From Prevotella sp. (GTDB lineage: Bacteria; Bacteroidota; Bacteroidia; Bacteroidales; Bacteroidaceae): a stretch of DNA of 39,528 nt. The number at the start of each line of letters is the position of its first letter. The first letter of the stretch is position 1. Below are positions 1 to 9,229 of this stretch, piece after piece. The position numbers were made by a program, and so were the translations under genes. The stretch spans positions 1-39,528 of the forward strand of contig JAFWQT010000111.1 in the NCBI GenBank assembly GCA_017508965.1, written 5' to 3'. The notes under the pieces were generated by a model. That model was not told the origin of the DNA and did no database searches. It worked only from the letters and a program-made list of their open reading frames with translations.

Positions 1-158
1 AATAGAATAATAACTTCAATAATGTAGTTCCAGATTCAATACTTGACAAAAAACTTGTATTGTTATTCATAATGTGTGACAAACGGATTTCCAACAACTA
101 TTTCATTTTTGCTCACATAGGCACCTCCTATGAATAAAAGAAGTGCCTTGATGTCAGC
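1..158. other. No gene recognised
   Basis: AT-rich stretch with no open frame of useful length and no RNA gene that I recognise. A weak imperfect hairpin with arms AGGCAC and GTGCCT lies at about 119-155 and could end transcription of the gene remnant next to it, but it has no clear U-tract. Confidence 0.4.
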
Positions 159-290
159 CTATTTCCCCACCAATACCTTCCGCCCATCGCGGATATAGAT
201 GCCCTTAGAGGGAAGGCTGTTTATGCGACGGCCTTGCAGGTCGAAAGGAATAGATTTTGTAAGCACAGGGGGACAGACCCCTTGTGAGCA
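159..290 (-). pseudogene. Orphan C-terminal sorting-type tail (gene remnant)
   Basis: Reading the minus strand toward the TAG at 159-161 gives a typical Prevotella secreted-protein C-terminus: 'FDLQGRRINSLPSKGIYI' followed by a basic end. The same kind of tail ends the proteins at 19106-26188, 31422-32510 and 34267-35421. Here nothing precedes it: the frame reaches only to about 290-320, and no in-frame ATG or signal peptide is visible. An ATG lies just after the promoter at 327-334 but in another frame. The simplest reading is that a gene for a secreted protein lost its body by deletion, leaving promoter and tail. Confidence 0.65.
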
Positions 291-326
291 CTGCAAAGAT
301 AATATTTTTTTATAATAATCATGTTG

Positions 327-422
327 CAAATATAGATAAATATATTTATTCCGTAAAATTATCGACTAAACAAAATTACACAAAATTATTTGGCTCCGAT
401 GAAACGGGCGATTTTTAAAGTT
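327..422 (-). promoter_or_regulatory. Repeat-promoter module, copy 1
   Basis: A 60-bp block at 363-422 matches 9065-9124 at about 56 of 60 positions in the same orientation. In both copies the block is followed, on the minus strand, by exactly 28 bases and then TATATTTGC, a Bacteroidetes -7 element (here 327-334). The block overlaps the stop codon of the TPR-HTH gene (415-417). The transcript it would drive runs into the orphan tail at 159-290. The role of the conserved block is unknown; a binding site for a shared regulator is an inference. Confidence 0.6.
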
Positions 423-2043
423 TCATAATCAGTCGGTCGAACTCCTTTGAGCCTCCCTCGCTCTGATGAAATACCCGGGGGAGAAGTCTGCGGCGGATGT
501 TTGAGATGCTTTGAGGAGACATTCCTGTCAGGTTTGCTATTTCCTTGGCTTTGAACTGTAGCCGAATCAGCAGGCACACGTCAACTTCCTCCATCCTCAA
601 TGGTGGTTTGCATTCCTGCAATTTGTTCCAGAATGACGGCAATTTATCCCTAAGTAGAGAGCGCAACTGACTCCATTCTTCGCGGGTGGGCTTTTCGGTC
701 GATGATTTTGCCATCATACGGAAGGTATTTATCAGCGGCGAGTCAAATAACTCTTTCTCCACATCCTTTATTTCCTTTATTGTCAGTTGGTTTTCCAACT
801 CTGCAAGCCTGAACAGTAACAGCCTCTCCCTTTCATCTGCTTCTCTCTTATATCGCTTGATGTGCTGGACGATAATATAAACAGCAAGCAGGCAGAGTAA
901 GAACAGCATTCCAAAGAAAATCGCTGCATTCCTGTTCTTGTAGGCCTCATTCTCCTTCTGCACTGCCAAACGCTTATGATATGAATAGTCGTACATGGCT
1001 TTCATACGTTCCACTTCTTCTGTTGCCATGTGGGCATAGACGGAATCGTTCATCTCATAACTGTAAAGCGCATATTTGGCAGCGGAGTCCGGCTGATGTG
1101 TCTTCTGGTAAAGCAGCGCAAGACCTCTTGATGCGGCATTCTGGTTGTTGAAGTCTTTTCCTTCGCGAAGTTCTTTGCGGAAGAAGAACTCAGCGGAATC
1201 GTTTTGTTCTTTAGCCAAATAATAGCGTCCTTTGGTGTAATAGTAAACCTCACGTCCTTTAACTATATCATGGTTTTCGTCGAAGAAACCGGATTCTGGT
1301 TCGTATATGTCCATGAAGGTTTTGGCTTTGTCCAAAGAATCTTTCTCAACAAGTATTGTAATGGCTCCTCCTAAGATTCCGGCAGACAATTTTTGATATC
1401 CGTGTTTTTTTGCCAGCATGGATGACTGTTGGCTAAAGTAGAGTGCGGAATCTAATTCACCTTTTCTTTCATAAGCGATTGCCTTCTGGGATTTGTTTAA
1501 AATTGCACCAACTGAATCGTTAGATAATAAAGCGTATTTTACTGATAAATCGATATGTTTCAATTGGTCGTCAATCAAGTTTTGTTGAAAAAAGATATTG
1601 GAAATCTGGGCGTGAATGCGAGTTAACAGATAATAATCTTTTTCTGTTCCTGTTGTATCAGCCAATGCTAATTGGTAGGCATTCAGGGCCATTGGCATCT
1701 CTCCCATATCATAATAGGCTCTTCCTAACAGATAGTGGGCAAGCATGCAGTCGTTGGCTGTTCCGTGGCTTTCGTAATAGTCAACGAGCAGGCGCTGGAT
1801 GCTGTCGGAGCGGAACACGGTGTCGCACTTGTTCTGGGCATTGGTGAGCAGCAGCAGGCGGCGCATACGCTGACTGCGGGAAAGTCCAGAGTCGCCGATG
1901 CTATCCAAAACGGCAATGGCCTCACTGGGGGTTTCGTTTATAACATTTTCTGCCCGTTCGAGCATGCGCTGGGCTGTCCTGTCGCCGCAGGCACAGAGCG
2001 ACAGTACAACTGAAAGCAGGAGTATCAAAGGGGCACGTCTCAT
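415..2043 (-). CDS. TPR / membrane / HTH regulatory lipoprotein
   Basis: 542 residues. The N-terminus carries a lipoprotein-type signal (LLLSVVLSLCAC, lipobox near residue 18). Residues about 25-350 are helical and TPR-like (repeated A..Y...G-type helices). A single membrane helix sits at about 370-391, followed by a charged coiled coil. A LuxR-like helix-turn-helix lies at about 485-525 (motif AKEIANLTGMSPQSISNIRR). This layout belongs to a common Bacteroidetes family of predicted transcription regulators in which a periplasmic TPR sensor is joined through the membrane to a DNA-binding tail. The lipobox and the transmembrane helix are hard to reconcile, so the N-terminal signal may simply be a membrane anchor. 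It is the last gene of the five-gene operon, 21 bases after the preceding stop, and may control that operon. Function inferred from architecture only. Confidence 0.75.
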   Translation of the reverse strand: MRRAPLILLLSVVLSLCACGDRTAQRMLERAENVINETPSEAIAVLDSIGDSGLSRSQRMRRLLLLTNAQNKCDTVFRSDSIQRLLVDYYESHGTANDCMLAHYLLGRAYYDMGEMPMALNAYQLALADTTGTEKDYYLLTRIHAQISNIFFQQNLIDDQLKHIDLSVKYALLSNDSVGAILNKSQKAIAYERKGELDSALYFSQQSSMLAKKHGYQKLSAGILGGAITILVEKDSLDKAKTFMDIYEPESGFFDENHDIVKGREVYYYTKGRYYLAKEQNDSAEFFFRKELREGKDFNNQNAASRGLALLYQKTHQPDSAAKYALYSYEMNDSVYAHMATEEVERMKAMYDYSYHKRLAVQKENEAYKNRNAAIFFGMLFLLCLLAVYIIVQHIKRYKREADERERLLLFRLAELENQLTIKEIKDVEKELFDSPLINTFRMMAKSSTEKPTREEWSQLRSLLRDKLPSFWNKLQECKPPLRMEEVDVCLLIRLQFKAKEIANLTGMSPQSISNIRRRLLPRVFHQSEGGSKEFDRLIMKL

Positions 2044-2064
2044 CGGAGCGAATGCAAAGTTTGT

Positions 2065-3894
2065 TTATTCTTTCTTCAATACGATTTTCTGATTATAGGC
2101 GTTGCTGACGCTGCGGAAGAAGTCGGAGAGTTGGGGGAAGAGGGCTTTGTCGAATCGTCCTGAGCGACTGAGCAGACGGTTATGGACACGGATTGTGTTG
2201 CCGTCAATCTTTATGGAAGAAGAGAACGAACCGAAGGGCTGCTCTATTTGCACATTCTTGGGACGTGCCTCTACGGCATAGCCTTCTGGAATGGTAATTG
2301 TAATCTCGTCGTCGTCAAGATAACCTGCCTTCAGCCAAATGTTTTCCTGTCGCGTTTCCGAAGTTTGGGGAATAGCATAACCCCTATGGATGGGACATAC
2401 GGGGACAAAAAGGCGCTGCCCCGTCAGCGTGGCATAGTTGTTACTTCTGATACTGGCATCGAGCAGCATCTTAGCATTGTCTTCGCGGATGTCGATTTTG
2501 CTGAACGCGGGTTGAGGCGTATGGATCATGCGCTGGAGCAGTTCCTGGCGTTCCTTCTCGTCCATCTTCAACATCGGGATGCTGTTCTCGTATTGGAAGT
2601 TGCTGTACTGCTGGGCGATGGTCATATCGGCAGCACCCCCGGGTGTCAGGTTGATATGAAGAATGCTCTTCATCAGGTTGGTGCTGTCTGCATAGACGGG
2701 CAACTTCACGAGTCGGCCTCCACGCTCGCTGACTTCAATGGCATCGTGTCCGGCAATGTCCTGGTGCACATAGCCCATGGGCAGTTGCGGATTGGTGCAT
2801 TCCAGCCAGAGCGTGTCACCATGAAGCGGCACTTGCAGGATGACGTGGTTCATCTGTCCTACACTGGCAAAGTCTTTCAGCAGTTGGCGGTTGGTGGTGC
2901 TGATGGTGGTATAGTTGGAGGGTATGCCTACCTCTTTCAGCATAGCGCGCAAATAATTCGACAATCCCTTGCAGTCGCCAAAGCCGCTTTTGCAGACTTG
3001 GGCTGCCGGGGCAGGCTTCTGACCTCCTATGCCAAGGAGGACAGCCACATAGCGGGTGGTCTTCTCTAAATAATGATAGAGAACTTCCACCTTTTCTCGG
3101 TCGGTATTGAGTCCATCAGTCATTTGGTGGATTTCTTTTCTGATATCCTCAGGCAAAGTCTCACTTCCGTTGATGAGACTGTACTCCCACTTGCCATAGT
3201 CGTCCCAACTGCTTAAACTCCCTTTTGTGCCATAATAGATAAAATCTGTAGGCGCGAAATAAGCCATCGGTAACCGTTCTTGCAATGGTCTGGCGTACGG
3301 TTCTTTTTTCAAGGCAGGCAAATTATCAAGCTCGAGGATGAACGTTTTCCCATCGTCTGAGGTCTTCACCTTTTCATCGATATTCAGCAAGGCATGCCTG
3401 ATGGCAAATCCCTTGGGAGCAGTCAGCCGATAGACTGCCTTCTTCACACTGACGTCATAGCTGGTCTGCGGACAGAAACGGGGAAACTCTATCAAGTCGT
3501 CGTGGCTCTCCATCGTCCATTCGTAGGTGATGGTGACAGGATAGACAGGTGGCGTGTAGTCAAGATACATCTTATAGTCATCAATGGCGAGATACTGGGA
3601 GTATTCCGTTTGTTTCAGTTCACTTTCCTTGAACTTGCGAATAACGCGCCCCGTGGCATCCGTGGCTTGACCCTTGAAACCTGTCAGCTTATTGTTCTTG
3701 CTACATGAACAGACGAACACGGCAAGCCCGGCTCCATGCTCGTTGAGAATGGTCGTCACTTCTCTGAAATGGATGATGGCTTGTGTAGGACTGAAGCATT
3801 CGACATCGGTCGAAGACTCATCTACTACGGCATTCTGTGCCTTGACATTTAGGACTGCCGTCAGCAATAGCACCAAAAAGAATATCTGCCTCAT
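2065..3894 (-). CDS. DUF3857 / transglutaminase-like exported protein, catalytic triad largely kept
   Basis: 609 residues from the ATG at 3892-3894. This start is preferred because it begins a signal peptide (MRQIFFLVLLLTAVLNVKAQ), whereas an upstream in-frame start would add a charged extension overlapping the preceding gene. The N-terminal half is a DUF3857 beta-domain and the middle a transglutaminase-like domain. The catalytic Cys is C308 in FGDCKGLS and the His is H350 in QMNHVIL. The third position is Glu (E365, WLECTNP) where the family usually has Asp. A beta-rich tail follows. Family members are secreted or periplasmic; the substrate is unknown (peptide cross-linking or proteolysis are both possible). 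Fourth gene of the operon, 10 bases after the previous stop, and the only one of three paralogues that could be an active cysteine enzyme. Confidence 0.8.
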   Translation of the reverse strand: MRQIFFLVLLLTAVLNVKAQNAVVDESSTDVECFSPTQAIIHFREVTTILNEHGAGLAVFVCSCSKNNKLTGFKGQATDATGRVIRKFKESELKQTEYSQYLAIDDYKMYLDYTPPVYPVTITYEWTMESHDDLIEFPRFCPQTSYDVSVKKAVYRLTAPKGFAIRHALLNIDEKVKTSDDGKTFILELDNLPALKKEPYARPLQERLPMAYFAPTDFIYYGTKGSLSSWDDYGKWEYSLINGSETLPEDIRKEIHQMTDGLNTDREKVEVLYHYLEKTTRYVAVLLGIGGQKPAPAAQVCKSGFGDCKGLSNYLRAMLKEVGIPSNYTTISTTNRQLLKDFASVGQMNHVILQVPLHGDTLWLECTNPQLPMGYVHQDIAGHDAIEVSERGGRLVKLPVYADSTNLMKSILHINLTPGGAADMTIAQQYSNFQYENSIPMLKMDEKERQELLQRMIHTPQPAFSKIDIREDNAKMLLDASIRSNNYATLTGQRLFVPVCPIHRGYAIPQTSETRQENIWLKAGYLDDDEITITIPEGYAVEARPKNVQIEQPFGSFSSSIKIDGNTIRVHNRLLSRSGRFDKALFPQLSDFFRSVSNAYNQKIVLKKE

Positions 3895-3904
3895 GTCTGT
3901 TTTC

Positions 3905-5893
3905 TTAGATTTTCTTGAGCACCAGCATGTCCTTGCTCCTGCTTGAGAATATATCAAATAGTTGGCGCAGTGTGTCATAACTGTCTTTGTAACAGGTCAT
4001 CCTGCTTTGGCGGAACAGGACCTGAACAGAAAGCACACGTTCGTCATTGTTTTCATAAAGGATATGACCGCTAATACCCTTGTCTGGGGTCGTAATCTTT
4101 ATGTTTTGGGGCTTCTCCTCCAACTTCCATCCTTCAGGCAGTTCGAGACGAATGGTCATGTTGAAAGTCTGTTTGTAGGGGAATTCTACTGGCAACAGCC
4201 GTTCAGCTTCCGTGAAAGGGTTGTTATTGATAGGGAAGTCAGTAAAAGGGTTGATATAGATATGGTCGGAGGTGATTTCGCCCTTTTTGGTAATTTTCAT
4301 CTCCTCCTTGACATTTGCAGCGAATCCACGATGACCTGTCATCTGACAACTGACTATTTCCATGCCACAGTCTGCTGATTTCTTGGCAATGAAAGCGACA
4401 CTGTCGTTGGCCTCATGAAAAGCCCTTCGCTCTTTGTATGCAGCATTGCCGGTGTAGAGCACTGTACGTTCACCGCTCATCACGCCTTCCGACGAAATGG
4501 ACCCGACTACCATTATCTGGCTCACGGCCTCACTCACGTCCTGCAGGTTCACCCATTGGCTGGGCTTGCCTTTCTGGATAAGACGAGCCTGTTCAGCATA
4601 AAGATTGGGCGACAACACATTTACGTAGCCGTCGTCCGATGTGGCATCAAGATACAGCCAAGAGTTACCATTGGGGATGGCAACGATGAAGGTGTTTAGC
4701 TTGTTCAGGCTTGGATAAGTCTGCGGCAAACGTCCGTGGCGGCGAGTACTCATGACAACGGGATATGCCTGTATGCCGACATCTCCGAGCATGTTGATGA
4801 GCATCATATTCAGGTCACCGCTTGTGCCGCTTCCTTTTTTGATAACCTCCGAGGCTGGATGTGCCAGCAATCCATATTCTCCATTCCATGCTAACTTCTG
4901 GCGCAGTATTCTGAATGTTGCCGCCGCCTTTTCCTTTAAGTCTGTTATTTCGGCAATTCCTGCAGCGACAAGATCATCTCGGAACTTGCTATGATCGTTC
5001 AGGCGTAAACCAAATTCTGAATGTTGCATGAGAATGTTGTCCACCTGCTCCCACGTCTTCTTTACTTCACGATAGTTTCCTCCTGATGATGCGTAGCTTT
5101 TCAGTTCAGCGGTGACTTTGGTAACATAGTCGCGTTCGTTCCAGACATAGTCGTCTTTCTTCAGTGCTGGCAGGTTTCGTCCTGTGCAAAGATAAATGTT
5201 TGTCTTGCACGAGGACGTTCTCGCCATCTGGCCCGTAGAAATATTAAAGTTGAGGTTGCCTGTCGAAAAAGAACTCTGAAGGTTTTGAAGGCCGCTCGTT
5301 TCCACGTTGAAGATAAAAACGGAAGGTATCTCCAACCTGTATTGGGCAAACGCAACAGGAATCTCTTCCTGTGCATCCCAATCGAAGATGTGGAAGAATA
5401 CGTTGCTGTGGCGTTTGAATTCGTACTCAATCACTGTGCCAGCCCTCACCTGAGGTATGGCAACTTTTGCAAGCATATAGTCTTCATCGATGCGCTCCGT
5501 GTGTATTTGCTCCATGCCAATTCTTTTCTTCACCACCTTCCCATCCACGATGTTATAGGCTGTTGCCTTGAAATCCTCAATTGATTCCACGCCATATTCT
5601 TCATTCATGTTGTAGATGTAGGGAATGCTGATGTTGGCATATTCTTTGCCATCGTCCTTCAGGATCTTGATACGTTTCTTGACATGATAGTCCACCAAGT
5701 AATTGTATAGATCCATGGTATAGTTAACAGATGTCAGATGATAGAGCACCACGGCCTTAGCCTCCTTGTCGGCGGCATATTCCGTCATGTTAAGTTCCTC
5801 GTCAGTCGGCTTACCCCATTTTGGGTTAGGCTCTGACGTCTGTGCCACAACCTTCAAGGCACAAAAGGCAAGGAGTAATAGATATTTTTTCAT
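3905..5893 (-). CDS. DUF3857 / transglutaminase-fold protein, catalytic Cys and His replaced
   Basis: 662 residues with signal peptide (MKKYLLLLAFCALKVVAQ). After the signal comes the stretch KWGKPTDEELNMTEYAADKE, also present almost unchanged in the next paralogue. The DUF3857 domain is followed by a transglutaminase-like domain that aligns without gaps around the active site with the neighbour at 2065-3894. The Cys position is S358 (SGTSGDLN) and the His position is T401 (LNTFIV); only the Asp of LDATS remains. It is therefore probably not a cysteine enzyme; a structural or binding role is inferred. Third gene of the operon, 11 bases after the previous stop. The C-terminal 150 residues are beta-rich. 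Confidence 0.8.
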   Translation of the reverse strand: MKKYLLLLAFCALKVVAQTSEPNPKWGKPTDEELNMTEYAADKEAKAVVLYHLTSVNYTMDLYNYLVDYHVKKRIKILKDDGKEYANISIPYIYNMNEEYGVESIEDFKATAYNIVDGKVVKKRIGMEQIHTERIDEDYMLAKVAIPQVRAGTVIEYEFKRHSNVFFHIFDWDAQEEIPVAFAQYRLEIPSVFIFNVETSGLQNLQSSFSTGNLNFNISTGQMARTSSCKTNIYLCTGRNLPALKKDDYVWNERDYVTKVTAELKSYASSGGNYREVKKTWEQVDNILMQHSEFGLRLNDHSKFRDDLVAAGIAEITDLKEKAAATFRILRQKLAWNGEYGLLAHPASEVIKKGSGTSGDLNMMLINMLGDVGIQAYPVVMSTRRHGRLPQTYPSLNKLNTFIVAIPNGNSWLYLDATSDDGYVNVLSPNLYAEQARLIQKGKPSQWVNLQDVSEAVSQIMVVGSISSEGVMSGERTVLYTGNAAYKERRAFHEANDSVAFIAKKSADCGMEIVSCQMTGHRGFAANVKEEMKITKKGEITSDHIYINPFTDFPINNNPFTEAERLLPVEFPYKQTFNMTIRLELPEGWKLEEKPQNIKITTPDKGISGHILYENNDERVLSVQVLFRQSRMTCYKDSYDTLRQLFDIFSSRSKDMLVLKKI

Positions 5894-5904
5894 TCGTCCT
5901 GTAT

Positions 5905-7911
5905 TTATGGTTGCTTCTTCAGCGTTATGATTTGCTTGTTGCTCTCCACGACACGGTCGAAGAATGCTTTCAGGTCCTGATACTCCGTTGAGGCGAAGAA
6001 GTTTTTATCTAAATTCATCATATACTGTATGTTCAACATTTTGTCAAGCACACTAAAGGCGATGCGGGCCGTAGCGCCGTCAAGTTTGATTACAATGGGC
6101 TTTGGGACCTCTTCCACGACATATCCTTCTGGTAGTGTAATCATCACATTCTGCATCTCCGACTGCTTATAGGGGAACTCTATAGGCAAAATGCGCTCTA
6201 CAGTGGTGAAGGGAGACTCTCGCTGTGGGATGAAGATCAGCGGGTTCAGGTAAATCAAATCGCCAGCAGCATCGCATTGTTTGGTAAATGTCAGTTCTTC
6301 CTTAACAGTTGGCGAGAAGTCATAGCGTCCCTCTAAGCTATAGGACTGAATCTCTATTCCATCACGCTCCTGCATCTTATGAATCAACTCCACGCTGTCC
6401 TTAGCCAATCGCCATTCGTGACGTTTTGCAGCGGCAGCTTCATCAAGAAAAATGCTCGACTTATTTCCCTTCAGCAGTCCATCGGTGCCAAGTTGGGCCT
6501 GAATGGAAGTCGTCTCACGGCCACGGGCATTGTCTTGTAGGTTTACCCATAAGTCTGTTCCTGTCGTCTGTAAGACACGAGCCCTGCTGACGAGAAGCCT
6601 CGCGGGAAGCACGTTCAGATAGCCATCCTCGGCAGAGCCGTCCAGATAGGCCATGCCTGTATCCGTCATCGGGATGCCAACCACAAAGGTGTTCAAGTAT
6701 TTCAAACTGGAATGGGAAAGCGGAAGGATACCGCTGTCACGTGTTCTCATGATGACAGGTGTTGACCCGATACCGGCATCTTTAAGCATATTAATCAGCA
6801 GAAAGTTGATATCGGCATTAGTTCCTGTACCCTCTTTCAGTACCTTTGAGGCCGACTCACCCCAAAGAGAATATTTGCCGTTCCAGCGCACTTTGCTCTT
6901 GAGTAGCTTCCACACGGCAGCTATCCGCTCCGTCTTATCGCTGATGCCGGGAATTCCTGCTGCATTGATTTCATCTTTCAGCGGACTGCTTCTCTTCAGG
7001 CGTCCTCCGAAATCCTCGTCGTTCATCAGTTGGGCGTCAACATCAGTCCATGTGGAGGTGAAATTCTCGTAGACAGCACCAGGAACGAAAATGTTGGCCA
7101 GTTCGGCAGTCACTTTGTCGCCATAGTCGGCTGCATGCCATACGAAATCGTCGTCTTTCAAGGCAGGCAAGTTTCTCCCCACGAAGGTCTTTATGTTCGT
7201 AAGGATGTTTTCTGTTCCTCCGCTGAATAGTAATGTCAGAGGCTCGCTGTAGGCTTTCTTTTCCAGATTGTTCATGCCTGTTTCCTCAATATTGAAACTG
7301 AACCATTCAGGAATCGACAGTTCGTAGCAAGTATAGAGCACAGGAATTTCGTGCTGGGCATACCAGTCGCGGATGTTGCCATAGAAATCACTTTCAATAC
7401 GGTACTCATACTCGATCACCGTTCCCACTTTCACTTGAGGCACGCTGAATTTCATGACCATCTGGTTTTTATCGAGACGCTCTTCACTGGTCATCGAGCG
7501 TTCCATCTTCGTCTTCACCAGTTTTCCATTCTCCAGATTATAGGCTGTTGCCTTCAGTCCTGCCACCAACTCATGGCGCCCACGGTTGGCCGGACCATCC
7601 AGATAAACAATCTGCCCGTCAGCCAGCCGCTTGCCCTCTGGCTTCAACACCTTCAGGCGAGTATTCACACGATAATACACTTTGAAGTCGTTGCTGATGA
7701 ACTGATAACTCACATCGGTCTTATGGTATAACACAACAGCCTCTGCATCCTTGTCAGCGGCATATTCAGTCATTTGCAACTCCTGATCTGTGGGCTTTCC
7801 CCATTTCAAATTGGGTTCGATAGTCTCAGATTTCTGGTCAAAATGCGGTGTTGCAGCTTGTGCCAATACCGCCAAGGTCAGCAATGACCATAATAAAAGA
7901 TTAAATTTCAT
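5905..7911 (-). CDS. DUF3857 / transglutaminase-fold protein, catalytic Cys and His replaced (paralogue)
   Basis: 668 residues with signal peptide (MKFNLLLWSLLTLAVLAQAA). Closely related in length and order to 3905-5893: the KWGKPTDQELQMTEYAADKD motif, then DUF3857, then a transglutaminase-like fold. The catalytic Cys position is N365 (TGTNADIN) and the His position is T408 (LNTFVV), with LDGSA at the Asp. Two successive paralogues that lost the same two residues in different ways suggests selection for the fold rather than the chemistry. Second gene of the operon, 15 bases after the lipoprotein gene. They might act together as a multi-subunit envelope complex; that is inference. Confidence 0.8.
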   Translation of the reverse strand: MKFNLLLWSLLTLAVLAQAATPHFDQKSETIEPNLKWGKPTDQELQMTEYAADKDAEAVVLYHKTDVSYQFISNDFKVYYRVNTRLKVLKPEGKRLADGQIVYLDGPANRGRHELVAGLKATAYNLENGKLVKTKMERSMTSEERLDKNQMVMKFSVPQVKVGTVIEYEYRIESDFYGNIRDWYAQHEIPVLYTCYELSIPEWFSFNIEETGMNNLEKKAYSEPLTLLFSGGTENILTNIKTFVGRNLPALKDDDFVWHAADYGDKVTAELANIFVPGAVYENFTSTWTDVDAQLMNDEDFGGRLKRSSPLKDEINAAGIPGISDKTERIAAVWKLLKSKVRWNGKYSLWGESASKVLKEGTGTNADINFLLINMLKDAGIGSTPVIMRTRDSGILPLSHSSLKYLNTFVVGIPMTDTGMAYLDGSAEDGYLNVLPARLLVSRARVLQTTGTDLWVNLQDNARGRETTSIQAQLGTDGLLKGNKSSIFLDEAAAAKRHEWRLAKDSVELIHKMQERDGIEIQSYSLEGRYDFSPTVKEELTFTKQCDAAGDLIYLNPLIFIPQRESPFTTVERILPIEFPYKQSEMQNVMITLPEGYVVEEVPKPIVIKLDGATARIAFSVLDKMLNIQYMMNLDKNFFASTEYQDLKAFFDRVVESNKQIITLKKQP

Positions 7912-7926
7912 ACGTTTGATTCTGTT

Positions 7927-8961
7927 TTAGAAATAATAACGCAGGCCAGCTAGCAAGCCCACATGCCTGATGCCATAAGACTCGTTCTTCTCCAGTTCCA
8001 AGTCATCCGGTTTCTTCATATTTACGGAAAAAAGGTTAAACTGCGTGCCCAGGGCAAGGTGATTGGCCACCTTCCACTCCGCGCCGACACGAAACATCAG
8101 ACCGACGCGGTTTGCTGTGTTGGAGATTCCCTCGTAGGATTCGCTGTAGTGGCAATAACCAATGCCTAAAGCTACGTCCCAACGGAAATTTTTCTTCAGG
8201 GGTGAGGCAATCACCATACTGGGCCCCAGATAGTCAAGCCTCGTCTTGATGCCCTCATCGAACGAGGTGTAGTTGTGCAGATAGTTGATGCCTAAGCCGA
8301 AGCTCGACTTCCAAACATGGTCATAGTCTACGCAGATGTCAAAGCCCAAACGGGTTTTATAGAGATGATTGCCCACTTGATATTTCGAGTACATCAGTGA
8401 AGGGCCTGCACTTACCCGAAGCACGTTGCGTGGCGAATTGTTTATCATCTCCTGGATGATTTTCTTGCGTTCGTCATGTTCTTTCAGTTTCAATTCATAG
8501 AACTGTTTGGCTGCCTTAAATTCCATGAACTCTGCGTATTCATCTTCCGGAAGAATCTGTTTCAAAACAGAATAGTCCACACTATCGGGAGTGTCGATCT
8601 CAGCAAGAGCTGATTCAGGAATGCGCAGCATGGTTCCCCATACGCGGTGAATGGTGCTACGGCCATCGGGCCAACGGTGTTCGTCAACCATCAGGCCGTT
8701 CCCACCGTGCTCAGCCGTGGCATTGATGGCCAGCGTCATCACAAGATCGAAACTACCTTTCGTGGAAAATCCAGTATCAACAACCTTCACCTTACCTATG
8801 GTCTGACTATTTTGTGGTACAACGTCAGTCTTGTGGAACACATGCACGGAGTCAGGCGAAGTGGCAGGCCATTCGTTGGTTAACATATCGGTCACCACCC
8901 TCGGGTTACAACTGGTCAGTAGAAAGACCAGAAGTAAATTTACAAACAGATGTCTTTTCAT
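7927..8961 (-). CDS. Outer-membrane lipoprotein with probable beta-barrel domain
   Basis: 344 residues from the ATG at 8959-8961, chosen because it starts a clean lipoprotein signal (MKRHLFVNLLLVFLLTSC, Cys about 18); the in-frame ATG eight codons upstream would only add a charged leader. Residues about 20-150 form a soluble domain, about 150-180 are charged and helical, and about 185-344 are alternating beta strands ending in LRYYF, the terminal aromatic signature of outer-membrane barrels. No named family recognised. First gene of the operon with the three DUF3857 proteins and the TPR-HTH protein, so it may be their outer-membrane anchor or exit. The leader contains a promoter with TATATTTG at 9029-9036. 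Confidence 0.65.
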   Translation of the reverse strand: MKRHLFVNLLLVFLLTSCNPRVVTDMLTNEWPATSPDSVHVFHKTDVVPQNSQTIGKVKVVDTGFSTKGSFDLVMTLAINATAEHGGNGLMVDEHRWPDGRSTIHRVWGTMLRIPESALAEIDTPDSVDYSVLKQILPEDEYAEFMEFKAAKQFYELKLKEHDERKKIIQEMINNSPRNVLRVSAGPSLMYSKYQVGNHLYKTRLGFDICVDYDHVWKSSFGLGINYLHNYTSFDEGIKTRLDYLGPSMVIASPLKKNFRWDVALGIGYCHYSESYEGISNTANRVGLMFRVGAEWKVANHLALGTQFNLFSVNMKKPDDLELEKNESYGIRHVGLLAGLRYYF

Positions 8962-9028
8962 CGTTAATTCTTCTTTTTTCAGCATTGATTGAGAATTCTC
9001 TTCTTAGTCGTAATGTTTTATCAAACTG

Positions 9029-9124
9029 CAAATATAGTTGAAATTATTGGTTCCGCCAAATAAACGACTAAACAAAATTACACAAAATGCTTTGGCTCCG
9101 ATGAAATGGACGATTTTTAAAGTT
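9029..9124 (-). promoter_or_regulatory. Repeat-promoter module, copy 2 (operon promoter)
   Basis: The -7 element TATATTTG (minus strand, 9029-9036) is preceded by TTTG about 20 bases upstream, a good Bacteroidetes sigma-ABfr promoter for the five-gene operon. The 60-bp block at 9065-9124 is the second copy of 363-422, with the same 28-base distance to the -7 element and the CGGAA at the same place in that spacer. Confidence 0.7.
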
Positions 9125-9229
9125 AGTAACGGAATTGTTTTTTATTTCACCACCACTTTCTGTCACGACAGTACTTACGTCTCGGCAAATCCCTGCTTTA
9201 TAGCCGTCCCTTATCAAGGGACTCAAAAT

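Noticed and set aside
2182-3069. 295-codon plus-strand open frame
   Set aside because: Shadow of the DUF3857 transglutaminase-like gene on the minus strand.
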